From contig NZ_JAGGLV010000008.1 in NCBI RefSeq assembly GCF_017874735.1, positions 235,509 to 299,508 of the forward strand: DNA of 64,000 bases. The letters run 5' to 3'. The position numbers were made by a program, and so were the translations under genes. The notes beneath the pieces were generated by a model. The model searched no databases, had not been told where the DNA came from, and worked only from the letters and a program-made list of their open reading frames with translations. The stretch comes from Paenibacillus silagei. GTDB taxonomy: Bacteria > Bacillota > Bacilli > Paenibacillales > Paenibacillaceae. Shown in pieces: positions 8,362 to 17,739 of the stretch; the stretch's first letter is position 1; each line of letters starts with the position of its first letter.

Positions 8362-9105
8362 ATGAACTTTTTCAAAAAACTGTTTGGCGGCAAGGAAATG
8401 GGCAAATCGGAAGACGGTACCACCATTTATGGTTATGACGCTTCGGATGAGCAGCAGGTTACGCCTCCCGCCAATATTTTGTACATGGAAGATTTAAATG
8501 AACATTTCAATCGGGTCTTTCCAAACCGGGAAACCGGCGTGTTCCACGAACTGATTTCAGACGTCGTACATATTGATGTGAATATTATGGAAGCTACACC
8601 TGATGATCCATACCGGGTGCTGTACACCAATGGGATGAGCGATCTGCCGCTGACACTCCCACAGGAGATCCGTGAAGAGTATAAGCATCTGGAACGCGCG
8701 GAGCTGATGATGTTTTTGCCGGCGGACTGGCCGCTTACGCAGGAGGATTTCGAAGCAGAGGAGAACTACTGGCCGATCCGGCTGATGAAGATGCTTGCCC
8801 GATTCCCGCATATGTATCAGACGTGGCTTGGATACGGACATACGATCCCCAACACGGAAGATTACGAGCCTTACGCGGATAACACGGAGCTGTCCGGTGT
8901 GATCCTGTATGCTCTGCCGGAAGAGGTTAGCACCGTCCATACGAAAGATGGCAATCAGGTTCAGGTTTATTTCCTGGTACCGCTGTACCGGGAGGAAATG
9001 GAGTTCAAGCTGGAGTCCGGCATGGACGAACTGATGGCCAGGCTGTTCGAGCTTCCAGAGGATTTCCTCGTTCTGAATCCGAATAGACACAACGCGTGTA
9101 AATAA
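8362..9105 (+). CDS. Suppressor-of-fused (SUFU) domain protein
   Basis: The 247-residue cytoplasmic protein has the bacterial SUFU-like pattern. It shows HIDVNIMEATPDDPYRVLYT, GMSDLPLTLP, ERAELMMFLPADWPL, WPIRLMKMLARFPH, GHTIPN and FLVPLYREEMEFKLESGMDE in order. Such proteins are common in Bacilli near immunity or polymorphic-toxin genes, but none is visible here. Function is unknown. The start has GAGGAG 9 bases upstream. The gene stands alone and ends before the hairpin at 9137-9183. Confidence 0.85.
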   Translation: MNFFKKLFGGKEMGKSEDGTTIYGYDASDEQQVTPPANILYMEDLNEHFNRVFPNRETGVFHELISDVVHIDVNIMEATPDDPYRVLYTNGMSDLPLTLPQEIREEYKHLERAELMMFLPADWPLTQEDFEAEENYWPIRLMKMLARFPHMYQTWLGYGHTIPNTEDYEPYADNTELSGVILYALPEEVSTVHTKDGNQVQVYFLVPLYREEMEFKLESGMDELMARLFELPEDFLVLNPNRHNACK

Positions 9106-9136
9106 CCGCCCGGATTAACGGGCTTGAAATAGCTTG

Positions 9137-9183
9137 AAAAGGCTGAGCCTAAGTCAAGAATATGACTTTGGGCTCAGCCTTTT
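9137..9183. terminator. Bidirectional terminator hairpin, copy 1 of a repeated element
   Basis: AAAAGGCTGAGCC pairs with GGCTCAGCCTTTT, with an inner AAGTC/GACTT stem. A-tracts and T-tracts on both sides allow termination of the SUFU gene (plus) and the FAD oxidoreductase operon (minus). Copy 2 is at 17681-17727 and shares the same inner loop sequence. Confidence 0.85.
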
Positions 9184-9233
9184 GATACTAGTTGGCTTTC
9201 TTTCACTGTTGACTGTAATATAGTTCGACCTTC

Positions 9234-10583
9234 CTAGTACCGCTCATTGATCTGCTCCCCTAACCATGCGCCTTGGCGGACAAGTCTGCGCTGCAGGTCC
9301 GTGATGTCGATACTGCGCGTTTCCCGCGTGCCCTTCTCGGCCAGAATAGCCGCGGCCGTACCGGAGGCTTCGCCCATGGCAAAGCAATTCGGCATGACCC
9401 GGGTGGAGCCTTGGGCCGCTCTATCGGTTGATATCGCTCTACCGGCTACGATTACGTTCTGAATACCGGCCGGAAGCAAGGCGCGATAAGGGATGCCGTG
9501 GGACTCTCCCGGCGATAGACGTACCATCGTCATGCCACTCGTAGGCTTTGCCATATGAATATCAATAAAGTAGGCATTTCGGGCAATGTCGTCCGGGAAC
9601 GAACGGCACGCCAGAAAATCGTCGGCAGTGACGATGTAATCGCCGATGATCCGGCGGGTCTCCCGAATGCCGATCTGTTCGCCCGTCAACGTCAGGAAAG
9701 CGTTTTCGAATCCGGGAATCGCTTCCCTCAGCCAACCGGTAATGTGTTCAACAAGCGCGCGGCCCTCGATCGCTCCGCGAGTCAGATCATCCGTATTGGA
9801 GCCGTCAATCCCGAATACATGTCCGAAATTGAAGCCAGCCGTATGATTGTTTATCCAGGAAATACCAGCCCAATCTCGCGCGACGCGCAACCGGCCTTCG
9901 AGCTTCGCCTTGTTGATCGCATGCTTCAGATCATGACTGTGCGTCTCCACACTTGAGAGAAATTTGTTCCGGTCCAGGTTATTCAGGACAAAGCACATTG
10001 TCCCCGGCTGCAGCTCTCCATCATCCCCGCCTTTGGCGAACTGCCCGCCCGCAAGATAGGTGAGATCCGCATCGCTGGTTGCATCAATGTAAATCTTCCC
10101 CTTCACCGCCTGGGTTCCGGTCTTGTTGTAAATGATCGCCGCTTCAAGGAAGCCATCCTGTTGAAGAACTTGACCGACGAACGTATGATACAGCACTTTA
10201 ACGCCAGCCTCCATCATCTTCTCGTCCAATATGCGCTTTAGAATTTCCGCATCAATCGGCACCCAATCCAGCCGGTCCTTCCATGCTTCCTGAAACGTCT
10301 CCTCCATCCTGCTCTTCATAGCAAGCAGAATTTCCAGCCCAATCCCGCGGATGACCGGCTTGATCTGATCGGTATACGGGCAAAATGCAGGAACCTGAGA
10401 GACCGTCGCCATGCCGCCCAGGTATCCTCTTTGCTCTATCAGCAATACGGATGCCCCGTTCCTTGCTGCTGCGAGCGCTGCTGCTACTCCTGACGGTCCT
10501 CCTCCGGCAACGACAACATCCACTTCCGTGTAGACAGGAATATCACGCTCGGGTATTTTAACGGTTAGTGCCATATCGGTCAT
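9234..10583 (-). CDS. FAD-dependent oxidoreductase (FAD_oxidored family)
   Basis: About 449 residues with an N-terminal Rossmann dinucleotide fold (VVVAGGGPSGVAAALAAARN, then the ribose-binding E in LLIEQRGYLGGMAT). The C-terminal FAD signature is NVIVAGRAISTDRAAQGSTR followed by CFAMGEASGTAAAI. The family includes putative dehydrogenases found in polysaccharide-utilisation operons. An upstream in-frame GTG at 10598 lies inside the GGTGGAGGTGG ribosome binding site, so ATG 10583 is chosen. It is the last gene of the operon beginning at 17540, and a sugar-oxidising role is an inference from that context. Confidence 0.85.
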   Translation of the reverse strand: MTDMALTVKIPERDIPVYTEVDVVVAGGGPSGVAAALAAARNGASVLLIEQRGYLGGMATVSQVPAFCPYTDQIKPVIRGIGLEILLAMKSRMEETFQEAWKDRLDWVPIDAEILKRILDEKMMEAGVKVLYHTFVGQVLQQDGFLEAAIIYNKTGTQAVKGKIYIDATSDADLTYLAGGQFAKGGDDGELQPGTMCFVLNNLDRNKFLSSVETHSHDLKHAINKAKLEGRLRVARDWAGISWINNHTAGFNFGHVFGIDGSNTDDLTRGAIEGRALVEHITGWLREAIPGFENAFLTLTGEQIGIRETRRIIGDYIVTADDFLACRSFPDDIARNAYFIDIHMAKPTSGMTMVRLSPGESHGIPYRALLPAGIQNVIVAGRAISTDRAAQGSTRVMPNCFAMGEASGTAAAILAEKGTRETRSIDITDLQRRLVRQGAWLGEQINERY

Positions 10584-10624
10584 TCTGACCACCTCCACCT
10601 GATTTCTTCCATTGTAGTTTTAAC

Positions 10625-12253
10625 TTACATCAACCGCGGTGAGACTGAACGCTCTTGTTTCTTTAATTCACTCGGGGCTACACCCCAATATTTACGAAAC
10701 ACTCTGGCAAAATAGCTGACATCACGATATCCTGCCGCTTCTGCTGCATCATACACTTTAACGCCGCTGTATAAGAGCTCTTTGGCATGCTCCATACTCC
10801 GCTTCAGGAGATATTCCGAAATGGATTTCCCTTCCTCCCGCTTAAAGAGCCGGCTAAGGTAAGAGGGATTGACATATAATCTTTCGGCCAGCGTGTGCAA
10901 GGTCAGTTCTTCTTTCCCCAGCATTTCCTCCACGGCCTCGATCATTTGTTTAACGAGCCGATGGCTGGAATGCTTTCGCTCCCGTTCCCGGTATTGGGTA
11001 ATGCGGCTGGCCACTCTTTTGGACCATTCCACGATTTGCTCTTTGGATAGCAGGGATTCAAAGGACAGAAGCATCGAATAATCCTCCTGCAGCACCTCCT
11101 GCATCGACCAGCCCCGCGATTGAATCATACGTGTAAATAAGCTGCTCAAATACAGCAAATGCTCGTATACCTTTTGGGTTGAGACCGCTTGGGAGTATAC
11201 GTCCTTGAAGTAGCAGTCTATCAGTTCAGCAACCGTTGCCGCGTGATCCGTATGAACCGCGATCTCCAGCTGCTTTTCGAACTCAGCGTCATAGTGAAAC
11301 GGCTGCTCCATGTTGGTTACGTCCAGGTAAGGAACGAACACCTCATTTCCGTAAATGGCCCGCTCCTGCAGCGCACGGCGTGCCTGCCCGTAGGACAGCG
11401 AAACATGATCCCATGAGCCTGGGGTCCCTAGTCCGGCGCTGGCGGTAAGCTTCAGACACTCTTTAACAATGTTGAAGAGACGGGGAACGTGAACATTGAT
11501 CCGCTGGATGATATCTGGAGCCGATTCTTCCGGTTTTCCTAAAAAGAGCAGCACGGTTGCTCCGTCCGCATCATTAAAGACCCGGCAGTCTTCATGCTGT
11601 AAACATTCAGCCGCTATGCATTCCAGCGAAAACTGCAGCAACGCCTGATCCGAAGACGTAAACCGTTCTCCTTGCTCGTGAATCGGATCGATTTCACATA
11701 CGGCTACAGCAAACCAGGTATAGTGGGCAAGCTCCAAATTCAGCTCCTCCATATGCTTCTTGAGCTCCCAGTCCGCATACCGGCCCTGTATCCAGTTTCT
11801 ATAAAAATCATCCTGGAGCTGAGGCAGGCGATCCTGCCATTTTCGCTCCAGCTCAATCATGCTGTGCTTTTCCATCAGTTCCTCTCGTATCTCTTCCGCA
11901 GCCGCAAGAATAGCCTTCAAAATTTCATCGTCTCCGGCCGGCTTCAGCAAGTACTTCATGACGCCAAGCCCCACAGCAGCCTGCGCATACGGGAAATCGT
12001 CATGGCCGCTTAAAATCACGATTTTCATGTTCGGTTCCTGCTGCAGCACCGTTTTCGCCAAGGTCAACCCGTCCATCTCCGGCATCTCGATATCGAGCAG
12101 CATGATATCCGGCTTCCTGCGCCCGATCATGGACAGCGCTTCTAAGCCGTTCTCGGCAAGCGCCACTACTTCGATGCCATGCTCATTCCACGGTATATTA
12201 TTGGCCAGGCTATTCAATATTCGAATTTCATCTTCAACAATCATGAGATTCAT
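10625..12253 (-). CDS. YesN-type response regulator (REC + AraC HTH)
   Basis: 542 residues. The receiver domain spans about 1-120 with acidic pocket VEDE, phosphoacceptor Asp54 (MLLDIEMPEMDG) and conserved Lys (KYLLKPAGDDE). A long middle region follows. Residues about 435-535 form a double AraC helix-turn-helix (LHTLAERLYVNPSYLSRLFK and AAEAAGYRDVSYFARVFRKY). It overlaps the sensor kinase gene by 20 bases, so the pair is translationally coupled. It probably activates the binding-protein/permease genes of the same operon. Confidence 0.94.
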   Translation of the reverse strand: MNLMIVEDEIRILNSLANNIPWNEHGIEVVALAENGLEALSMIGRRKPDIMLLDIEMPEMDGLTLAKTVLQQEPNMKIVILSGHDDFPYAQAAVGLGVMKYLLKPAGDDEILKAILAAAEEIREELMEKHSMIELERKWQDRLPQLQDDFYRNWIQGRYADWELKKHMEELNLELAHYTWFAVAVCEIDPIHEQGERFTSSDQALLQFSLECIAAECLQHEDCRVFNDADGATVLLFLGKPEESAPDIIQRINVHVPRLFNIVKECLKLTASAGLGTPGSWDHVSLSYGQARRALQERAIYGNEVFVPYLDVTNMEQPFHYDAEFEKQLEIAVHTDHAATVAELIDCYFKDVYSQAVSTQKVYEHLLYLSSLFTRMIQSRGWSMQEVLQEDYSMLLSFESLLSKEQIVEWSKRVASRITQYRERERKHSSHRLVKQMIEAVEEMLGKEELTLHTLAERLYVNPSYLSRLFKREEGKSISEYLLKRSMEHAKELLYSGVKVYDAAEAAGYRDVSYFARVFRKYWGVAPSELKKQERSVSPRLM

Positions 12254-14087
12254 GTTCCGGTTCCCCTCTCTCCTCCCGGCAGCGCTCTGCCGGCAAATCG
12301 ATGATCGCCGTCGTTCCGTTCCCTTCCCCGCTGACGATCTTCAATTCCGCCGTCTCCCCATAGTAAATGGTGATTCGAGCCTGGACATTGAGCAGCGCAA
12401 AAAACTCGGAGTTCTTTTCAGGGGGGGCCGTGTAATCCCCGAACCTGATTCTTGCCAGGGCCTGTTGAATCCGCATAAGCCTTGGCCCTGGAATCCCTCT
12501 TCCATTATCGGTTACCTGGATGATCAGCCGGTCATTAGAGACATCGGTGCGAATGCTCAATGCTCCGCCTCTTTTTCGTTTCTCCAATCCATGCAATATG
12601 GCATTCTCAACCAGCGGTTGAAGCAGCAGCTTCAGAATATGCAAATGCTGGCTATCCTCAGAAGCGCAGTACTCCACCGTAAACCGCTCGGCAAAACGGA
12701 TTTGCTGAATCCGAACATAGTATTGAAGGTGCTTGAATGTTTCCTCCACCGTAAACGACTCCTGCCCTTTGCTCAAACTCAGCCTGAAGAAGTTCGACAA
12801 GTTAAGCACCATCGTACTGATCTCTTCCGCTTCATAATTTTTGGCCGTCCAATAAATCGAATCCAGCGTGTTGTACAAGAAGTGGGGATTGATCTGAGCC
12901 TGCAGAAATTTGAGCTCCGTCTTGGTCATTCTGAGCTGTTGCTCATAGATGTCCTTGATCAGATGACGCTGCTGACTCGCCGTTTCGTTGAAAGCCTCCG
13001 TTAAATACCCCAACTCGTCCTGCCGCCCGTTCTCCAGCCTGATATTCAGATTGCCTTTACGCAGCTGCCGCATGCCGGACACAAGTCTTGATATCGGAGA
13101 AGCAATTCCGCTGTAGATAAACCAGGCAATCCAGACGGCAAGCAGGACACTGAGTGCAATAATGCAGTACGCAAAAATTTGCAGCGGCCTCGACTTATCA
13201 TAAATCTCACGCTCGGGCTGGATCAGCAGCAGCGACCATCCGCTTCGGGGAGAAGTCACCCGCAGAATCAAATTTTTCTCATCCGTTTCCGGGGTTTCCC
13301 GGACAAACACACTGCCTGGCTGGACGTCCCTCCATTCGAAAGACAATGTTTCTGCAGGAGCACTCGATACGATTAACCGCTCCCGGGCATCAAACAGATA
13401 GACCTTGGAGCTGCTGTTCGCCAGCAAATGGGACAACGAGCGGAGCAGCTGATTTTTCGAAATCGACAGCATGAGGACATTTTCGCCTTGTTCGCCGCGA
13501 TAGAAATCCATAAGTCTCATCATAATAAGCTGATTCCGGTTATAGATAGGATCCGGGATTCCGGACAAATTTTCTTCATGGCGTTCTGACAAGTAGTATA
13601 TGCTTGCGCCATTTGCTTTCAGAGCCTCACCGTACCATGGCTCAGGGCCTTGGGATTCACGGTGCAGCAGCCCGAGCTTTGTTGTGATCAGCGAGTTGGA
13701 GGGACGATGATAAATCATGGTGTCGCTTAAATATTCATTGACCATAGTTATATTCGTAAGCTCTTTCATGACACGCGTGAAGTCCATAATTGCCCCGGAG
13801 GTCAGGGTCTTCTCCTGATGAGACAGCAGGGCGGATAAATTGGTATCAGTTGCGATCAAGGTGGACAGATTGTGGATGCTTTTTAAGGTCAGGTCAACAA
13901 ACTCCAACGCGGAGTTCATGGCACTGAGTGTGCGCTCGCCAAGCTCCTGCTCCAAAATCCGCTGAGACTTTACATTGGCAAACATACTGAACGCCACCAG
14001 CGGCAGCAGGATAAGAAGAAAATAACAGGTAAGCCTAAACTGAATCGACTGCTTCAAGACGTTGCGGAATTGCGTCAGCCACTTCAT
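12234..14087 (-). CDS. YesM-type sensor histidine kinase
   Basis: 617 residues. Transmembrane helix 1 is at about 17-37 (FRLTCYFLLILLPLVAFSMF) and helix 2 at about 298-320, with an extracellular sensor between them. A HAMP linker follows (RLVSGMRQLRKGNLNIRL). The phosphoacceptor region is FLQAQINPHFLYNTLDSIYW with His near 399. The ATP-binding N-box is PLVENAILHGL and the G-box DNGRGIPG. This is the HPK7/LytS-like architecture common in Paenibacillus sugar loci. It lies between the binding protein and its response regulator, so the ligand is probably the transported sugar or its bound binding protein. Confidence 0.94.
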   Translation of the reverse strand: MKWLTQFRNVLKQSIQFRLTCYFLLILLPLVAFSMFANVKSQRILEQELGERTLSAMNSALEFVDLTLKSIHNLSTLIATDTNLSALLSHQEKTLTSGAIMDFTRVMKELTNITMVNEYLSDTMIYHRPSNSLITTKLGLLHRESQGPEPWYGEALKANGASIYYLSERHEENLSGIPDPIYNRNQLIMMRLMDFYRGEQGENVLMLSISKNQLLRSLSHLLANSSSKVYLFDARERLIVSSAPAETLSFEWRDVQPGSVFVRETPETDEKNLILRVTSPRSGWSLLLIQPEREIYDKSRPLQIFAYCIIALSVLLAVWIAWFIYSGIASPISRLVSGMRQLRKGNLNIRLENGRQDELGYLTEAFNETASQQRHLIKDIYEQQLRMTKTELKFLQAQINPHFLYNTLDSIYWTAKNYEAEEISTMVLNLSNFFRLSLSKGQESFTVEETFKHLQYYVRIQQIRFAERFTVEYCASEDSQHLHILKLLLQPLVENAILHGLEKRKRGGALSIRTDVSNDRLIIQVTDNGRGIPGPRLMRIQQALARIRFGDYTAPPEKNSEFFALLNVQARITIYYGETAELKIVSGEGNGTTAIIDLPAERCREERGEPEHESHDC

Positions 14088-14147
14088 ACGATTCCCCCAC
14101 GATTCTGCATGCCTTCATTATAGCTTAGACCCTGTTATCCGTCCTGT

Positions 14148-15641
14148 TCATTGCCCGTTGACTTCCTTCGTCATTTCCTCGCCGCCGTTTTTCTTCCAGT
14201 CTTCAACAAATTGATCAAAGCTGTCTACCGGCTGCTGGCCTATGATGATTTTCGTGAATGCTTCGACCTCCATTTTGGACAGCTTAGGCCCGTATTTACC
14301 CATTCCTGGCGTCGGTACGCCCAGATATTGATTACGGATGGCAACCTCGTTAATCTTGTCGACAATCTCATTCAGCTTAAACTCCATACCGAGCGAGTCC
14401 AGACGCTCTCTGGATACTTCAGAATTGAACGGTACAATCGCTTCGCCGAGCGTTAGCCGGTAAATATGCTTGTTGTGCTCATCAAAGTTCGTAACCACCT
14501 TCCCGTCCTCCATATTCCATACCTCGCCCTCAAATCCGAGCATGAGTGTGCGGTATCCGTCTCCGATCATGAAATCAAGCATCTTAATAACAGCCTCCGG
14601 ATGTTTGCTCGTAACCGGAATCACATTAAACCCGGCAACATAGCTGTTGCCCCAGGTTCCCTGCTTCCCGTCAGGTCCGGTTGGATATTCGAGGGGAATC
14701 CACTCTGCATTGGGATCATTCTTCTGGTTGGTCAAGATGGGGCCGCGGGTATCATACCAGTTCCCGGAGAACAGGCCCACTTTGCCGCTGGCGACTTTCT
14801 CGTCAACATTAGCCATCTTATTTAGAGCCCACTCGGGATCAATCAGCTTTTCCTTATAGAGATCGGCAAGATAGCTTAGTGCTTCCTTCATTTCCGGCAG
14901 TGTGCTGGAATTCACCAATTGCCCGTCCCGTTCAGTCCATTGGCCCCGCTGAATTCCCCATGCCCCGATAAACGGAGCTACTCTGCCGAGGTTTTCCTGC
15001 AGGATCAGGCCAAACGTATCATCTTTGCCGTTTCCGTCGGGATCATCCTGCGCAAAAGCGCGAATCACCTGTTTGTATTCTTCCAGCGTTGTCGGTGGTT
15101 TGAGCCCCAGACGGTCCAGCCAATCCTTGCGTGCAAACATGATTTCATTGCCCGGGATCGGGTTCAAGCTGGGAATCCCATAGATCTTTCCGTCCACGGT
15201 GACGACCTTCCAGGCTTCCTCCGGGATACTTTTCTTCAGATTCGGTCCGTATTCGTCGATTAAATCATTCAGAGGGGTAAGGGCCTTCTGCCGGACATAG
15301 CTTTCGAACCAATTGGCGTCATAGGACAGGAGCATATCCGGCAGATCATCGGAGGCCATAATCACGTTCAGGGCATCCCCGTAACCGTCCGCAGGAGGCG
15401 TGAGCAGCTTGATGTCCAAGCTCGTGTTCTCGCGGATGTAATCAATGTAAGGATTATTGTTCTCGTCCATTCCCGGCGGGAACTTCCGTCCGGCATTGCT
15501 TAATACGATATCAATGGCCTGGCGTTCTTCCTTCCCTTCGGCTCCTTCCTTCTTCGTGCCGGATGAACATGCGGACACCAGCAGCATGGAGGTCACCGCC
15601 AGAATGGATACGGATCTTTTTACCAAGATTGAGACTTTCAT
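14148..15641 (-). CDS. Extracellular solute-binding lipoprotein of a CUT1-type sugar ABC transporter
   Basis: 497 residues with a lipoprotein signal peptide and lipobox LVSAC (Cys near 25). The body has the family-1 binding-protein pattern: ASDDLPDMLLSY, PLNDLIDEYGPNLKKSIPEE, DGKIYGIPSLNPIPGNEIMF, TLEEYKQVIRAFAQDDPDGN. It captures an oligosaccharide on the outer face of the membrane for the two permeases encoded just upstream. The closest functional type is LplA/YtcQ. The substrate is not determinable. AGAGGGG precedes ATG 15641. Confidence 0.93.
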   Translation of the reverse strand: MKVSILVKRSVSILAVTSMLLVSACSSGTKKEGAEGKEERQAIDIVLSNAGRKFPPGMDENNNPYIDYIRENTSLDIKLLTPPADGYGDALNVIMASDDLPDMLLSYDANWFESYVRQKALTPLNDLIDEYGPNLKKSIPEEAWKVVTVDGKIYGIPSLNPIPGNEIMFARKDWLDRLGLKPPTTLEEYKQVIRAFAQDDPDGNGKDDTFGLILQENLGRVAPFIGAWGIQRGQWTERDGQLVNSSTLPEMKEALSYLADLYKEKLIDPEWALNKMANVDEKVASGKVGLFSGNWYDTRGPILTNQKNDPNAEWIPLEYPTGPDGKQGTWGNSYVAGFNVIPVTSKHPEAVIKMLDFMIGDGYRTLMLGFEGEVWNMEDGKVVTNFDEHNKHIYRLTLGEAIVPFNSEVSRERLDSLGMEFKLNEIVDKINEVAIRNQYLGVPTPGMGKYGPKLSKMEVEAFTKIIIGQQPVDSFDQFVEDWKKNGGEEMTKEVNGQ

Positions 15642-15679
15642 GTGACAATCCCCTCTCTTTTCTCATGTTACATGCAGTT

Positions 15680-16561
15680 CTAGCCTTTTACGGATCCAAG
15701 CATAATCCCTTTGACAAAATGCTTCTGCAGAAACGGATACACGAGCAGGATCGGAACTGTGCTGGCAATAAGCGCCGCAGCCTTCAAGGACTCCAAGGCC
15801 AGCAGGGTGCTGTCGATATTAGCGGAGTACCCGTTGTTATTGCTGATGTTCGATTGATTGAACATGATCAGCTCACGCAGATACACCTGCAGCGGGAAGA
15901 GATTACGGTCCGTCACATACAGGACGGTGTCAAAGAAGGCGTTCCAATGTCCAACCGCATGGAACAAGGTTATCGTTGCAATGACCGGCATGGATAACGG
16001 AACAACGATCCGGACGAGCGTTCCGATATTGGAGGAGCCGTCAATCTTGGCTGATTCCTCCAATTCGGGCGGCACGCCTTGAAAGAAATTTCTCATAATA
16101 ATAACATTGAACGCGCTAACCGCTCCAGGAATAATATAGACCCAGAAGGAATTCAGCAGCCCGGTCGCTTTCACAACCAGAAAGGTCGGAATCATGCCCC
16201 CGTTAAACAGCATCGTGAACACTATCAGGAACATGATGGCTGATCGTCCTTTAATATAAGCCTTGGACAGCGGATAGGCCAGCATACAAGTGATCACCAC
16301 ATTCAACAGCGTGCCGATGACCGTGCGCAGCAAACTGACCTTGAAGGCGTTCACAAAGGCATGCTCGCGCAGTACCTTCACATACGCTTCGAAACTGAAA
16401 TCCACCGGCCATAACGTCACCCTGCCGGATGTTATCGCCTGATGACTGCTGAAAGACTGGGCCACGACATGCAGGAAAGGCAGAAGCGCAAGCAGAGCAA
16501 TGAAACCTAGGATCAGGTAATTAAGCCTCGATGCCAAACGTTCCCCCCTAGTAAGTCTCAT
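15680..16561 (-). CDS. Sugar ABC transporter permease, LplC/YtcP type
   Basis: About 293 residues with six predicted membrane helices. The EAA loop is ELEESAKIDGSSNIGTLVRI, which docks the ATPase. The C-terminus PFLQKHFVKGIMLGSVKG is typical of the subfamily. An in-frame ATG at 16597 would overlap the upstream permease gene. GAGGGGGTG directly before ATG 16561 makes the shorter start more likely. It works with the permease at 16575-17540 and the lipoprotein at 14148. No ATPase gene is in the operon, so a shared MsmX-like ATPase is inferred. Confidence 0.92.
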   Translation of the reverse strand: MRLTRGERLASRLNYLILGFIALLALLPFLHVVAQSFSSHQAITSGRVTLWPVDFSFEAYVKVLREHAFVNAFKVSLLRTVIGTLLNVVITCMLAYPLSKAYIKGRSAIMFLIVFTMLFNGGMIPTFLVVKATGLLNSFWVYIIPGAVSAFNVIIMRNFFQGVPPELEESAKIDGSSNIGTLVRIVVPLSMPVIATITLFHAVGHWNAFFDTVLYVTDRNLFPLQVYLRELIMFNQSNISNNNGYSANIDSTLLALESLKAAALIASTVPILLVYPFLQKHFVKGIMLGSVKG

Positions 16562-16574
16562 AGATTCACCCCCT

Positions 16575-17540
16575 CTACCATAAGCTGTCCTGGCCAAGCT
16601 TTCTGGCGGCTTTGTTGGCGAGGACGACCAGTATCAGACTGATGACCGATTTGAACAACCCGACAGCGGTAGTAAAGCTGAATTGGCCCTGCGTGATTCC
16701 GGTCCGGTAGACATAAGTCTCGATAACATCGGCCACATTGTATACCAGTGGATTGTAGAGCACAAAGATCTGTTCGAAGCCGACATCCAGAACGCTCCCG
16801 AGGCGCAGTACGAACAGGATCACGATGGTCCCGATGAGCGATGGCAGGGTAACGTGGAGCAGCTGCTTCCATTTGCCCGCGCCGTCTACGACAGCGGCCT
16901 CGTAGATCTGCGGATCGATCGATGCCAGCGCAGCCAGATAGATGATGGCCCCCCATCCCGCTTCTTTCCAGATATCGCTGACCACCAGCACCGTTCTGAA
17001 CCATTCCTGACTGCCCAGGAAGAAGATCGGCTCCAAACCGAGCATGCCCAGAAACTGATTGACGATGCCTGTTGCCGGGGACAGTACGTTGATCAGAATG
17101 CCTCCGATGATGACCCAGGACAGAAAATGCGGTAAATAGACAAGCGTCTGGACCCCGCGCTTATACAGCATGTGCCGGACTTCATTCAGCATCAGGGCCA
17201 GGATGATCGGACCCGGAAACCCCCAGATCAGCTTGTATAAACTGATCAGCAGCGTATTTTTGAATACCGTGTAAAACTCGCTGTCCGTAAACATATTTTT
17301 AAAATGCGTAAGTCCCACCCATTCACTGCCGCGGATGCCGGCAAAGGCGCTAAAATCCTGAAAGGCAACGACGATGCCCCCCATTGGCACATATTTAAAA
17401 ATGATAAAATACGCGAGTCCCGGCAGCATAATCAGATATAAGTCCCAGTACTTTTTCAGGGATTGAAACCGCTCCCACTTTTCCGTACGAAGGGGATGGT
17501 TCTCGGGCTGCCGATCCGCCGCTGCCAAATCTGAATCCAT
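16575..17540 (-). CDS. Sugar ABC transporter permease, LplB/YteP type
   Basis: 321 residues with a cytoplasmic N-terminus and six helices beginning LYLIMLPGLAYFIIFKYVPM. The EAA loop is IDPQIYEAAVVDGAGKWKQL and the C-terminus ends LGQDSLW, the usual end of this subfamily. AAAGGAGGTAT precedes ATG 17540. It is the first gene of the operon that runs to 9234. No clear -35/-10 pair was picked out in the upstream 60 bases. Confidence 0.92.
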   Translation of the reverse strand: MDSDLAAADRQPENHPLRTEKWERFQSLKKYWDLYLIMLPGLAYFIIFKYVPMGGIVVAFQDFSAFAGIRGSEWVGLTHFKNMFTDSEFYTVFKNTLLISLYKLIWGFPGPIILALMLNEVRHMLYKRGVQTLVYLPHFLSWVIIGGILINVLSPATGIVNQFLGMLGLEPIFFLGSQEWFRTVLVVSDIWKEAGWGAIIYLAALASIDPQIYEAAVVDGAGKWKQLLHVTLPSLIGTIVILFVLRLGSVLDVGFEQIFVLYNPLVYNVADVIETYVYRTGITQGQFSFTTAVGLFKSVISLILVVLANKAARKLGQDSLW

Positions 17541-17680
17541 AGGATACCTCCTTTATCCTTAGTCATAATGTCTTATCCGTTGTGACATTCTCATTGTACC
17601 TGCCGTCCGGCATTGGCTTTAAGGGCATTTACATGACCTTTTAGGTGAATTTCTTGACCACTTGGGTTTGAAACAACTTT

Positions 17681-17727
17681 AAAAGGCTGAGCCCAAGTCA
17701 AGAATATGACTTTGGATTCAGCCTTTT
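17681..17727. terminator. Bidirectional terminator hairpin, copy 2 of a repeated element
   Basis: AAAAGGCTGAGCC pairs with GG-TTCAGCCTTTTT around the same AAGTC/GACTT inner stem as copy 1 at 9137-9183. The two copies differ at only about three positions. It follows the stop of the 17740-19584 gene. Confidence 0.82.
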
Positions 17728-17739
17728 TATGAGTTCGGT

